Part shown: positions 51,130-62,145 of the stretch, piece by piece | Numbering within the stretch: position 1 is the stretch's first letter | Layout: each line of letters opens with the position of its first letter | Assembly (NCBI GenBank): GCA_027886185.1 | Contig: WOAB01000052.1 | Span: 1,550,001 to 1,614,000 of the forward strand | DNA from: Rheum nobile | Taxonomy: Eukaryota > Streptophyta > Magnoliopsida > Caryophyllales > Polygonaceae | Direction of reading: 5' to 3' | Length of the DNA: 64,000 nucleotides | Position numbers and translations under genes: made by a program | The notes under the pieces: model-generated | Seen by the model: the letters and a program-made list of their open reading frames with translations, nothing else | The model's database searches: none | Told to the model about the DNA's origin: nothing

Positions 51130-53677
51130 CCCTCCCCCACTTGGCTGTGAAGCGTCCCCGCTTCACCTTCATCGAACTCAGGCTCCACATAAGGCTCCAA
51201 GTCGGCGACATTGAAGGTCGCGTGGACACCGTAGTCTGGTGGCAGCGCGATCTCGTATGCGTTGTCCCCAATGGCCTTCACAACTTGAAAAGGGCCATCA
51301 CCACGGGGGGCCAGCTTGGATTTGCATTTTGTTGGGAAGCGGCCTTTGCGAAGGTGCACCCACACTAAGTCTCCTGGGGCAAATATAACGCGGCGGCGCC
51401 CACGGTTGTGTTGTGTGGCATACTGTTCAACGCGGCGCTCTAGCTGTGCCCGCGTTCTTTGGTGCAACTCCTGGATCATCACGGCGCGGTCGGCCGTGGT
51501 GGGGTGCTCAGTATTCTTCAGTGGATGCGGTAGCATGTCCAGCGGAGTCAATGGGTTGCTTCCATACACCACTTCAAATGGAGTGAACTTTGTTGCTGAG
51601 TGCCTGGACCTGTTGTACAATGGCAAGTAAGTCCTCCCAACATTTTGTGTTGGATTTGAGCATGGTCCTAAGCAGGGCTCCTAAGGTTCGATTGGTCACC
51701 TCAGTTTGACCATCAGTTTGGGGGTGGTAGCTAGTGGAGTATAAAAGTTTGGTTCCCAACTTCCCCCAAAGTGTTCTCTAGAAAATTCCTACAAATTTTG
51801 TATCGCAATCACTCACTACAGTGCGCGGTATCCCATGTAAATGAACCACGTTGTCAAAGAACAACGCGACGATCTCACTGGCAGTGTGTGTGGTCTTGCA
51901 CGCGATGAAATGGGCCATTTTGGAAAACAGGTCTACAACTACAAAGATAGAATCCTTACCCCGGCGAGAGAGAGGTAAACCTGTGATAAAGTCCATAGAC
52001 AAATCTTCCCAAGGGCCTAAGGGGATAGGTAGAGGCGTGTAGAGACCATAGGGATGAGAAGTGGATTTGGCGCGTTGACATGTGACACAACTGGTGCAAT
52101 AGCGCGTCACCTGGGTGGTCATACGCGGCCAAAAGAAATGCTCGCGAAGAGCAGCTAATGTCTTGGTGATCCCAAAATGACCGCGTCCTTCATGGGCTTC
52201 TTGGATGAGGAGTTTCCTAATTGGTGAGCTAGGAATGCACAAACGGCATGCTTTGTAAAGGTAACCCTCATGGAAGAAGTAGGTTTCAAACTCGCGGTCC
52301 CTAAGGCATTGTTCAACAATGGGCTTAAAGAAAGGATCAAGCAGATATAAATCCTTAATCAGTGCGAAGCCAAGAAGTTTAGATTGAAGATGAGTAAGGA
52401 GAACATACCTGCGAGAAAGGGCGTTGGCGACCACATTCTCCTTACCTTTTTTATGCACCACCATGTAAGGAAAGGTTTCCATAAATTCCACCCAGCGAGC
52501 ATGGCGGCGGCTCAGGTGTGCTTGACTCTTCAGATAGTTGATGGCCGCGTGGTCCGAGTGGATCACGAACTCGCATGGCCACAGGTAGTGCTGCCATGTC
52601 TTCAGGATGCGAACTAGCGCGTAGAGCTCCTTGTCGTATGTGGGGTAATTCAAGGTGGCCCCAGTGAGCTTCTCGCTAAAGAACGCGATGGGCCGTTTCT
52701 ATTGGTGGAGCACTCCACCAATCCCCACATTTGACGCGTCACATTCCACTTCAAAGTGTTTGTTGAAGTCGAGAAGTTGTAGCAGTGGCGCATTGCATAG
52801 AGCTATTTTTAACGCGTTGAACGCCTTGTTGTGTGTTTCCTTCCAAATCACCATGGCGCCCTTCTTTGTGAGTTCATGTAATGGCGCGGCGATGGAGCTG
52901 AAGTCGCGAACAAAACGCATGTAGAAGCCAGCCAAGGAAGCTTCTAACCATTGTTGGCGTTGTGGGTGTTGGCCAATCTCTTATGGCCTTCACTTTCTCC
53001 TCATCAACGCGTAGTCCGTCCTTGGAGACCACGTAGCCGAGGAAGTTTGTAGTGTCGGAGGCAAATCGACACTTGCCAAGGTTGGCATACAAATGTTCGT
53101 GTTTCAAGCACTCTAACACAAGCCTAAGATGCTGTACATGAGTCTCAAGACTACGCGAATAGACCAAAATGTCATCAAAGTACACTACACCGAATTTCCC
53201 CAGAAAGTCCCTCAAAACATGGTTCATGAGCCTCATGAAAGTACTTGGCGCGTTGGTGAGGCCGAAAGGCATGACTAGCCATTCATAGAGACCATATTTT
53301 GTCTTGAACGCGGTCTTCCATTCATCACCCTCGTTCATGCAAATCTGGTGATATCCGCTCTTCAAGTCAATCTTGGTGAATAGGGTCGCGCCATGCAACT
53401 CATCTAGCATGTCATCAAGGCGCGGTATGGGGTGCATGTACTTGACTGTGATCTGATTGATGGCGCGGCAGTCCATACACATTCGCCACGAGCCATCCTT
53501 CTTCGGAACGAGGATCACTGGGACCGCGCAAGGGCTTAAGGATTCCCTCACGTAGCCGCGATCCAGAAGTTCTTGGACTTGGCATTAGAGCTCCTTTGTT
53601 TCATCTGGGCCAGCGCGATAAGCAGTTCGATTGGGGAGGGAGGCACCAGGCACCAAGTCAATTTGGTGCTCAATGCC
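50994..53677 (-). pseudogene. pol region of CRM-like element: RT, RNase H, integrase
   Basis: RT at 53551-52940 is well kept (VPKKDGSWRMCMDCRAIN, LYEWLVMPFGLTNAPSTF, catalytic VVYFDD). A frameshift near 52.93 kb leads to RNase H (FEVECDASNVGIGGVL, then TAG, then AFFSEKLTGA, HSDHAAINYL). Integrase has the HHCC finger (HEGRGHFGITK, CTSCVTCQRAK), the catalytic Asp in SMDFITGLP, the Asp in SDCDTKF (usually SDRDTKF), a stop at 51778, then HPQTDGQTEV with the catalytic Glu, and a GPF motif (RGDGPFQVVKAIGDNAYEI). It ends at 50994, 135 bases inside the LTR, with ITRARAKAIANAMQ. No chromodomain is evident. Confidence 0.88.
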
Positions 53678-56636
53678 TCACAAAGGGGGGAGGCCTTGGG
53701 GAAGCTCTTCTGGGAACAAGTCGTTGAACTCTTCAAGCAACTCAGTGATCTCGCTCGGCATGGCTTCCAGTATGGGGGCGGCTTGGGTACAAGGCGTTGG
53801 CACGAGGAGGAAGCATGGTGCCTTGCCACTCAAAGGAGCAGTGAGGTCACTTGGCCGCGCCAGGAGCAGCCTGTGCTCACAGGTGCCTTTCAAGGTGTTG
53901 TTGCTCGGCACGGTCTTTGACCCTTCTTTGGTGCGCGTTCTTTCCATTGAAGCGTTGTCTTTGGCAGCGTCTTTGTTCCCAGGTGAAGAACGCGTGCTAC
54001 TGGGAGTCTGGTTCGTTAAGGCTTCAATTTCCTTCTGTCTATCACGCTTAACCTGGTCTTGTAAAATCTCATGAGGCGTCATAGGTAAGAGCGTGACGCG
54101 CTTCCCGTGGTAAGTAAACACATAAGTGTTTAAATACCCATCGTGGAGAACACGCCTGTCAAATTGCCATGGGCGGCCCAACAAAAGATGTGTCGCATCC
54201 ATGGTAATGACATCACATAGAACAGAGTCTGTATATTGACCAATGGAGAAGGAAATGAGACATTGACGAGTTACAGTGTTACTAGAACTCGAGGAAATCC
54301 ATTGGAGGCCGTATGGTTGTGGATGATGAGTGGTTGGCAAGTTGAAATGAGTGACCACCTTCTCATTAATGATGTTGCAACAGCTGCCTCTATCAATGAT
54401 TATGCTCAAGGTCGCGGTCTTGACCAAGCAACGCGTGTGGAAAAGATTCTCACGTTGATCACCAAGGGTTGTTTCCTTGACAGTGAGCAGACGACGCGTG
54501 ACAAGGCTGAGAGCTGTGCCTTCATGCAATGCGGTGGCTTCATAGGTGTAAGCATCCTCGTCATCTTCGAGCCCTTCCTCGATGGTCTCAAGAGCGGCGT
54601 CATCCTCCTCAAAAGATTCATAACCCGCGGAGGTTATGGAGAAGAGGACTTTCTTGTTGTTTGGGCAACTCCTCATGATGTGCCCTCTGCCTCCACACTT
54701 GAAGCATTCTATATCACACGCGCGTTCCTGGGTTGGTGATGTACCCTTTGGTGGTGGCGCACGTGGAACAATGGTGGGTATTGTCGCGGTCTTTCCTTGT
54801 CTGTTGGGATTAGACGCGATGGTTCCTAGGGAAGGACCGCGCACATTAGTAGAAGGAACTTGACTAGTTTGAGAGTCATACCTTCTTTGACCATAGGGTT
54901 GGTAGGGTCCTTGACGCTTGCGCACAATCTGGTTGTGGAGTTGCATTGCAGTGTGCGTTAGCGTGTTGAGGTCCTTGATGGGAAGGATCTCCAACTGGTC
55001 TAGGATGTTGGTGTTGAGACCACTCAAAAACTTCGTCCTCATCATGGAGGGAGCCACGTTAATGGACGCCTTGTAGTACATGTCCTCAAGTTGAGAGAAG
55101 AACTCAAGGGGGGTCTTCGAACCTTGTTTCGCCATGGCAATGTCTAGGCGCATTTGGTTCTTATAATCTTGGGGCACGTACTTGAGTGTCATCACAAACT
55201 TGAGCTGGTGCCATTCAGTGAGAGGCACCAAATTTCTTCATACGCGATCATCCACAAAGCGGTGCCACCAAACTCTTGTGGCGCCACAGAAGTGGACTGT
55301 GGCGGCGGCCACGTAGTCTTCTTTTGGAACTTGGAAATAGATCAACATGTATTCTATGGCCTGCAACCATTCAAGAAAAACTACAGGGTTGTATTCACCA
55401 AAAAAGAATTCAACCTTTACCTTGATGTCGTGGCGATTGAGCCTAGGCATATTGGTTTGAGGCCTATGTTATAATCGCGGCGTTGGGATGTCCAAGGGGG
55501 CATGCGCGTGGCCTTGGGCTTGAGGCAACTGGGCATGCCCTTGCTGGTGCCTTCGCGCGTCAACATTGCCGCGATGATTGTCAAATGGAGCATGTTGCTC
55601 CCGCCCCTGGGCGCGTCTACGGCGCTGATGGCCTTGGTGTGGCGCGTCGCGGTGAACATCATAAGGCATGTCTTGCCTCCTCTGCATTTCATCGCGCCTG
55701 TCGAAGTACGCATTGGCCATAGCTGGGCCTTGGTTGAGCCTAGCTGGAGGAATCCAATCGGCTGGGCGGTCTTGCAACTCCATGGGATCACCGAGTGGGA
55801 GATGAAAATTCCCTGGTTTGATCATCCCTGAATCCTCCATCTCTTCATCATCAAACTCCTCGAACTCGTCTTGGTGGAGAGGAGTATGGGAGAAGTGTCC
55901 ATCCGAGCCATAGTGAGGCGTCCGCGCACTTTGGTGGCCCAGGTGGTCCTCCACATTGAATGGGACAAGGGTGGGGGCCTGGTGACGCTGTCGCGGCACA
56001 GCCTCTCTGGCGCGGTGGGATCGTCGCGGCAGACTTGTGGCGCGTTCGTCTCGTCTGGTTCTGCCAGCCAGAGGCGTAGTGTCGATCTCGTGTTGGCGTC
56101 TTGTTCCTCTGACTTCGTACCTGTCATTGAAGTCATAAGGGTCAGAGTACTCACCTTGGGGACCCTCATCGCGATCAGAGTCACTTTCATCGCCGATGGT
56201 GTTGCTTGGGGTCCATAGCGGTCGCGATGCAAGACATAGCCTTGGCGGCTTTCGATGACGGATTGGATCCGTTGAAGACGCGGTTGCAAGTTGGAGGATG
56301 AGGGCATCACTCCTTTACCCTTGTCAACGCGTTGTTTGCTTGGCCCGGCTTCTGTTTGTCGCGGTGCGACTAGAGGATCCATGGGTATTTGCAAAGTTGG
56401 AGTGGGTTGTGACATCGCAGCGCGTTCCTTCGCCTGGAATTCGGCAAGTTGGCGCCGAAGGGCTTGGATCTCGCGTTGGTCCTCCGAGAGCTCCAGGATG
56501 GGATCTTGTGGAAGAGTGGTGAGTGGCACCACTTCATGTTGCGCGATCTGTTGTTGTTGTGGAGGATGATTGTTTCCATCTCCTTGAACATTCTCACCAG
56601 TTGGTGCCATCAGGCTACCTATAACAATATGTCCAT
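53678..56636 (-). pseudogene. gag-protease region of CRM-like element
   Basis: From ATG 56636 (or 56610): a coiled coil with ELSEDQREIQALRRQL, frame changes near 56.0 and 55.4 kb, a Retrotrans_gag core (VKVEFFFGEYNPVVFLEW, TRVWWHRF), then the frame 55231-53678 with YVPQDYKNQMRLDIAMAKQG, a CCHC knuckle CFKCGGRGHIMRSC, and a retropepsin region. The protease site reads IIDRGSCCNII where the sibling at 29.8 kb has IIDGGS. The change of this Gly to Arg next to the catalytic Asp would probably inactivate it. The frame ends at EELPQGLPPL, just before RT. Confidence 0.85.
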
Positions 56637-57449
56637 CCATCGCGAGTAAAAATGCACAAAAGACAATATAAAACCAATGAACAAGTAAGCACTCAACAAG
56701 TAGCAAGTGTTCACGTAGGATAGCGCGTTCTTTTGGCCTTGAGGGCGGCTAGTAGGCAAGAAAAGCAAGTGTGGTATGTAAGCACAAAAGCAACGAAACC
56801 AAAGGAAAGAAGTCTTAACCTCTTGCGTAAAGAACGCGTACACACAAGACACACTTACACGCGTGACACTAGACGGTGGAGAGGTGAAGAAGATGAGTCT
56901 AGCCGTTGAGGGGAGAAGGTTGCCTTATTTTGGCTTTACTTCTCTTGTTTCTGAAAGTCGCGTTCTTTTTTTTTTTTGATATGCGACTTTTTTTTGAATT
57001 TGAATTTGAATTTGAACTTCAAATCCGAGATCTTAGTCTTAAATGAAGATTGGATAAGAATTAAATAAAATAAAAATAAACTGCTAAGTAACTTAAGGAA
57101 AGAAATCGCTAGATTTACGCGATAGGAGAGAGAAAATGTAATGCAGACTTATGACGGTCACACAAGCAAATATGGCAAGATATGAATGTGAGATTCACGC
57201 GATCAATTAAGGCAATTTTCGAATTAATTATGCAGATTTCATGCAAACAAATCACACAATTTTCGCTAGGTGATCAAACAATTATCGGCCAAGAGATTCT
57301 CTTGTAGACACCGATGGGACAGGCATGTGTATGAGAGAGAAAAAAATTAGTGATTATGGAGGAAGCAAGGATGATGGGTGATAAAAAAAAATTGTGAACA
57401 ATTGAGAACTTGATAAGCGACTTACAAGATCAAAGACTCTGATGTCAGT
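56637..57449 (-). other. 5' leader and primer-binding site of CRM-like element
   Basis: It includes a T16-type tract near 56967, a GAATTT repeat near 57000, and the leader block shared with 33385-33735. The primer-binding site at 57437-57449 reads TGACATCAGAGTC on the minus strand. Confidence 0.7.
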
Positions 57450-58104
57450 TGATGCGTTCCTACTAGGATTGAAGGATCTCAGATCTTGTTTGGGAAGTCG
57501 CGCGCGTCTTGCTGGAGGATGATAGGGTGGAACGCGGGCTTTGGAAGGCGGCAGCGGAGGAGAACGACTCGAAAGAGATCGAGTTCTTGGCCATAGCGTC
57601 GGCGGCGGAGGAAGGGGTTGAAAAGACAGAGAGTGTTTGACGTTCGATCAAAGGGGAGGAGGCAAATGGCTCTCAATACTCAAGCTTTGATTAAAATGAA
57701 TGTAACCTAATACAGAAGAACGAGTTGTCCTTTTATGCTAGGTCGCGGGACTCGGATGGGCCGAGTCTCGATTAGTGGGCCGGCCCACGCGACATGCGTG
57801 GAGCACACACCCCAAAAAGAAATAAAAACATTAATGTCTCAAGAGATTACATTCTGTTCAAAAAGAACGCATTCATTGGATGGTGGAGAGAAGACAGACA
57901 GAGAATGTGTTCTCTGGGCTTGGTTTAAGACGCTTCAAAGAGAACACGATCTCTTGGGTGCCTTGGTTCTGGACGACACGAGCGACCAAGGATTGCGTCG
58001 CGTTGGCGATGGCTTTAGCGCGTGCTCTTGTGATTGGCCCGTCTAAGCGAATGCTCATAGCCTCTTCTTCCTCAGAGGCATTCATGGTGGGCAGGGGCGC
58101 ATCA
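57450..58104 (-). repeat. 5' LTR of CRM-like element
   Basis: 655 bp, same length as the 3' LTR, followed by CCATT as target duplication. Confidence 0.92.
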
Positions 58105-58361
58105 CCATTGTTGCGCTCGCGGCTGCTTAGCCGCGATCGTGGGCTGCCGCGCCTGGGGTTCTCGGACCTTGATCGCGGGTGTTTGTTAAATTCCGGTTTT
58201 AGAAATTCTTCACTAATTAAAACCCATATATTTCATTAAATGTGTATCCACACATTCATATGGTTCTTACAGGGTTTCAGAACATTCCTAACACGTCTTG
58301 CTTACAAAATGAAAGTTTGAAAATTACACATATACCCATACTAAAATTGAGGGTTATTACA
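58105..58361 (-). repeat. 3' LTR of large element, second part
   Basis: Starts with the CCATT duplication, resumes the interrupted LTR and ends GGGTTATTACA, matching the TGTAAC..TTACA inverted ends. Confidence 0.75.
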
Positions 58362-60060
58362 TTATTACCCCCTTAAAAATAGTTTCGACCCCGAAACTAA
58401 CACTACTAAAGTAGAGGTATCGGTTTCCACATTAACCTCTCCACTTGAGTTTAGTATCTTCAATTATTTCGTACTCAAAATTAATCCTAGGAAGGTCGAT
58501 ATGTTTCCTCAACCCTGATATCCATCATATGTCTCATTTCCATATATTATCTCATGTGCCAACATGAGATTACCTTAGAATCATAGTCTCCAAAAATCAT
58601 CACACGATCTTAATACACCTTAAGCTTGAGAACACACATTTTCTTTCAATTTTTTTTCTCTTTTATAACCGACTCCCAAAGTTCATACCTTATCTCCATA
58701 TAACCTAACTTAGTACCCCCAATTGTCATATCGTCTTACTCCTAACATATGCATCTCATCTATTTCATTATTTACCTTAATCAAATTTGGCCCTTATGCC
58801 ATTTCTTAACCCAAATTTTTTCCATTAATCAGGCTCTTACATAAGACCTTTTAGAATTCCATAAATTTCCCAATTAACCACGCAGCATCTTATTCATGCT
58901 TTCCTCAAACATGATTTTAATAATCCGTTTCATACGATTATAATCAATCACCATTACTTATCCAAAACGTGTCATAAGATCACCTTAATAGACATATGTC
59001 ACTTTTCACCAAGTCCATTTGATAAAATCCATACACTTACGTTATCTCATACTGTTAATCCCTAGGAATTAAAACAAACTTTTATCGACTGAGTTTGTTA
59101 TTCACCCATAAATCCTTAAACACTTAATTGTCCTCACACAATTTATCATCACAAATTAAGCAACCTTTTTTCTTTACCGAATTTTAGTATTTACCCGAGA
59201 CTTAATCGTCTTAATACTCCTCATATTATTTTATCATTTCCTTACGAAAACACACATAATGACTTCTTAGATAGGTTATCCAAAATAATACTTTCACACA
59301 CTTAGCTCTTCCAAGAGCTTTTAACACTAGTCCTACAATGTACACACTCGCTTATAACCCCACAATTATAACTCTTACTTTTAAAGTTTACTCCAGATCG
59401 TATTAGAGTAGGATCATTTTAGAGAAAACCAACTCCTTATGAAATGCTCCTCTTTACAAATTTATTCACTTTAAATGAATAATTTATAAGACTCACAATT
59501 GAGTATTTTGAGCTTTATACCAGCTCACTACACAATTTTTACCCCATCTAATGCTCAGAGTATGCACATGAGGAATAACCTCAAACTTCATAGAGCATTA
59601 TTACACACACCAAATCCTTATAGCAAGGAATCCTTATAGCAAGGAATCCTTACAACATTAACCTCTCGAGACAATGCTCATGAATTCGAGCAAAGGGAAC
59701 AAATAATGTCAATGCCCAACTTGACATTACTTCTGGAACATAGAGGGGTTCTTACGAATAGTTTCGACTCCGAAACTAGCGCTAACAAGGTAGGGAACAA
59801 TCACACATGTCCCAACCCAACACTATCCTTTATGAGTCCAAACAGTCTTTATCAACACATGAATGTACTACTTTTGGCACTCAAGGATTGTCGTATGAAC
59901 GAACAACTTGCATTAGTAACGAATTTAGTAAATTCCGAAACAAGGAAACACTTCTTTATTATTTGAAACATTACATTAAAACAATTGACAAAATGTCGAA
60001 CAGACAGATTACTAAACTATGGAGACTATCGACACAAGTCATCGCTCCTTATTCTTAAAA
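58362..60060 (-). other. Non-coding interior of large element
   Basis: 1.7 kb of AT-rich sequence without supported ORFs, although pol would be expected here in an autonomous relative. The phrase ATAGTTTCGAC-CCGAAACTA occurs at both ends (58379 and 59757), itself a near-inverted repeat. Confidence 0.6.
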
Positions 60061-61452
60061 AGCTTTATCAAAAATACCATTACTCGTACAGGGTTTCCTT
60101 CCCGTCGGGGTGACGCATCACAAAGAGTCGCTGCCCTTGACCCGAAGATTCCATAGGCGCCTTGCCTTTATTGCGAGCAACAGATTGCTCAGGAGCGGAT
60201 ACTTACGGCTTTGGGTTCTGCCTACTGCCAACATTTGAGGCCTGATATGATTGTGTTGGCCCTTGACCCTTCTGCCTACAGTATGTTTTCATGTGGCCTT
60301 CCTTACCACAATTATAACATACCCATTTCTCCTTTTGGAAATTAAAACTTTTATGCCCAGCTTCACCACAGTTGTGGCACTACAACACACCGCTACTCCA
60401 ACTTGAGCCTTTGGCGGAGTCAGACTGAGTCGTCTCGGTCTTAGCACGACCATACTTCTCAAACCTAGTGGGTGATGTCGGCCGCTTGAAGGTATTAGCC
60501 TTCCGGTTTTGTTGCCCACCCCTCGTCTTATTCTGTTCCTCCCGCTTTCGAGAGGACTCCTCCAGTGTGACCTCTATTTTGTAGGCCGCCTCAACATATT
60601 GCTCCAAAGTAGAGCAATCGTGATGCACCATCAGAGGTTTGATTTCTGGATTCATCCATCCATGGAAGTACCAGATCTTTTGTTCTTCAGTATGCACTTC
60701 AGAACCAGTGTAATGCAGCAAGTGATTAAACTTTGCCGCCAGCTCAGACACTTTCAGTCCCTCAGTCTCTGGGTAGAGGAACTCCTTCAGCTTCTCTTCC
60801 CTCATAGCACGAGAGAAGAAGCGATCAGTAAGCTTGGCCTTGAACATTGCCCAACTCAGATTTGGGTGGTCGTCCAAACCAGTTCCTTCCCACCACTCAC
60901 TTTTTCCGTCTTTCAGATGTAGCGAAGCAATGTGCACTTGCTTAGCCTTGGTGCATACCACATTCCGAAAGAGTCACTCCATATGGGAAAACCAATAGGC
61001 AACCTTGACTAGTTCCCCGGTCCCATCGTAGCTATCTGGCAGCATCAATTTGATCGTCTTCAATGCTCGGTTGTAATTCCCGTCATTTCTCTCGGGAGCC
61101 ACTGGATGTGTAGGACCTTCCCGTCCCACCACATTAGTTTCAACTTGAGGGTTGGGAGCCGCTTGAGCTCGTGGTACCCCCTAGACCATTAGTACCTCGA
61201 CCATCTGCCTCACTATTTTCCCAATGACTGTCGCATCCAACACGATAGGGGCATGAGGTGGAACTTCCCTCGTAGCTTGAGGGCCCACTTGTCCTTGATG
61301 ATCCCCTTGCCGCAGGGTCGGGTCATTGTTATGCGAGCTAGATCTCGCGTCATCCCCTTGCTGAGTAGCACTCCTCAGCTGAACTTGGGAACATTAGGAC
61401 CTTCATTAGCTGCTTGGTTGGTGGATCGGGCGTTCACCATCTGTTGATGAAC
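60061..61452 (-). pseudogene. gag of large element, broken
   Basis: From ATG 61452 a degenerate N-terminus with stops is followed by LPDSYDGTGE, a stop, then the open frame 60961-60380 with a Retrotrans_gag core (SEWWEGTGLDDHPNLSWAMFKAKLTDRFF, VSELAAKFNHLLHYTG, WYFHGWMNPEIKPLM). After a TAG at about 60377 come two zinc knuckles, CHNCGEAGHKSFNF (last Cys lost) and CYNCGKEGHMKTYC. The reading then decays and no protease follows. The frame is of the chromovirus gag type with tandem knuckles. Confidence 0.82.
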
Positions 61453-62129
61453 CATAACGTCAGTTTAGAACTTTTCCAACTTGTACATGATACTTAATCA
61501 CTTACGTTATGATACGAATTGTAAGGGTCCAACCCAATAACTTTATATTAGTTTGACTGACCCTCCACCATTAACCTTAAAATGGTCTTCTTCTCTTACT
61601 TGAGAATGGATCAATTAGGAGAAATGTCAACCTTTAAATGACATTAAACCTAAGAATGGACGATATCCTCAAGAATGGATTTAAGGAATAAGTAACAACC
61701 CGAAACTTGCAGAAGTTTGAAAAACCATTTATTATTAAACCTTGTGCTTTCAAACTTTATACTTTACACTTTTAAACCTTATATATTTAACTTAATAAAA
61801 TAATTATTTATAAAGTTAGTTTCTCAAACTAATGACGATGTTATCACCTAAAACCCTTACTAAAAAAATCACACTTTTAAAGTTATAGTACGAAGTAAAT
61901 GTTAAACGTTTATAACACACCATTTATAAGGCAACTATAAAATAACTATTAAAGTTCGAATAGTTAAACCATTATTTTAAATTAAATTCTAAGAGATCAT
62001 AAAACTTTAAATTTAATACTAACATTTAAACTCTCGAAATTCCAAGAATAAAATAGTTTGAAAATAGTTTTGAAATTAATTTTCGAAAAATCTCAAACCT
62101 AACAATATGCCAAGAATTTTAAAATCATC
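61453..62129 (-). other. 5' leader of large element
   Basis: AT-rich, non-coding, between the gag start and the primer-binding site. Confidence 0.5.
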
Positions 62130-62141
62130 GCTCTGATACCA
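62130..62141 (-). promoter_or_regulatory. Primer-binding site, initiator Met tRNA
   Basis: TGGTATCAGAGC on the minus strand, an exact match to the common plant site, four bases from the LTR end. Confidence 0.88.
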
Positions 62142-62145
62142 TAAT

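Larger units (their letters stand above)
50475..58104 (-). mobile_element. Complete CRM-like Ty3/gypsy element nested in an LTR
   Basis: 7630 bp. Both LTRs are 655 bp (50475-51129 and 57450-58104), with perfect target duplication CCATT (50470-50474 and 58105-58109). The minus-strand order is gag, CCHC knuckle, protease, RT, RNase H, integrase with GPF motif, the Ty3/gypsy order. RT motifs resemble chromoviruses of the CRM clade, and pol reads into the 3' LTR, a CRM habit. The primer-binding site (57437-57449) is a worn initiator-Met type. Several frameshifts and stops make it defective. Confidence 0.92.

Noticed and set aside
53678..53920. Plus-strand ORFs around 53.6-54.1 kb
   Set aside because: Antisense shadows of the protease-RT linker of the CRM-like element.
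58379..58640. Pol domain in the interior of the large LTR element
   Set aside because: I looked for RT (YxDD) and integrase (HHCC, DDE) motifs on the minus strand of 58.36-60.06 kb and saw only AT-rich sequence with frequent stops.
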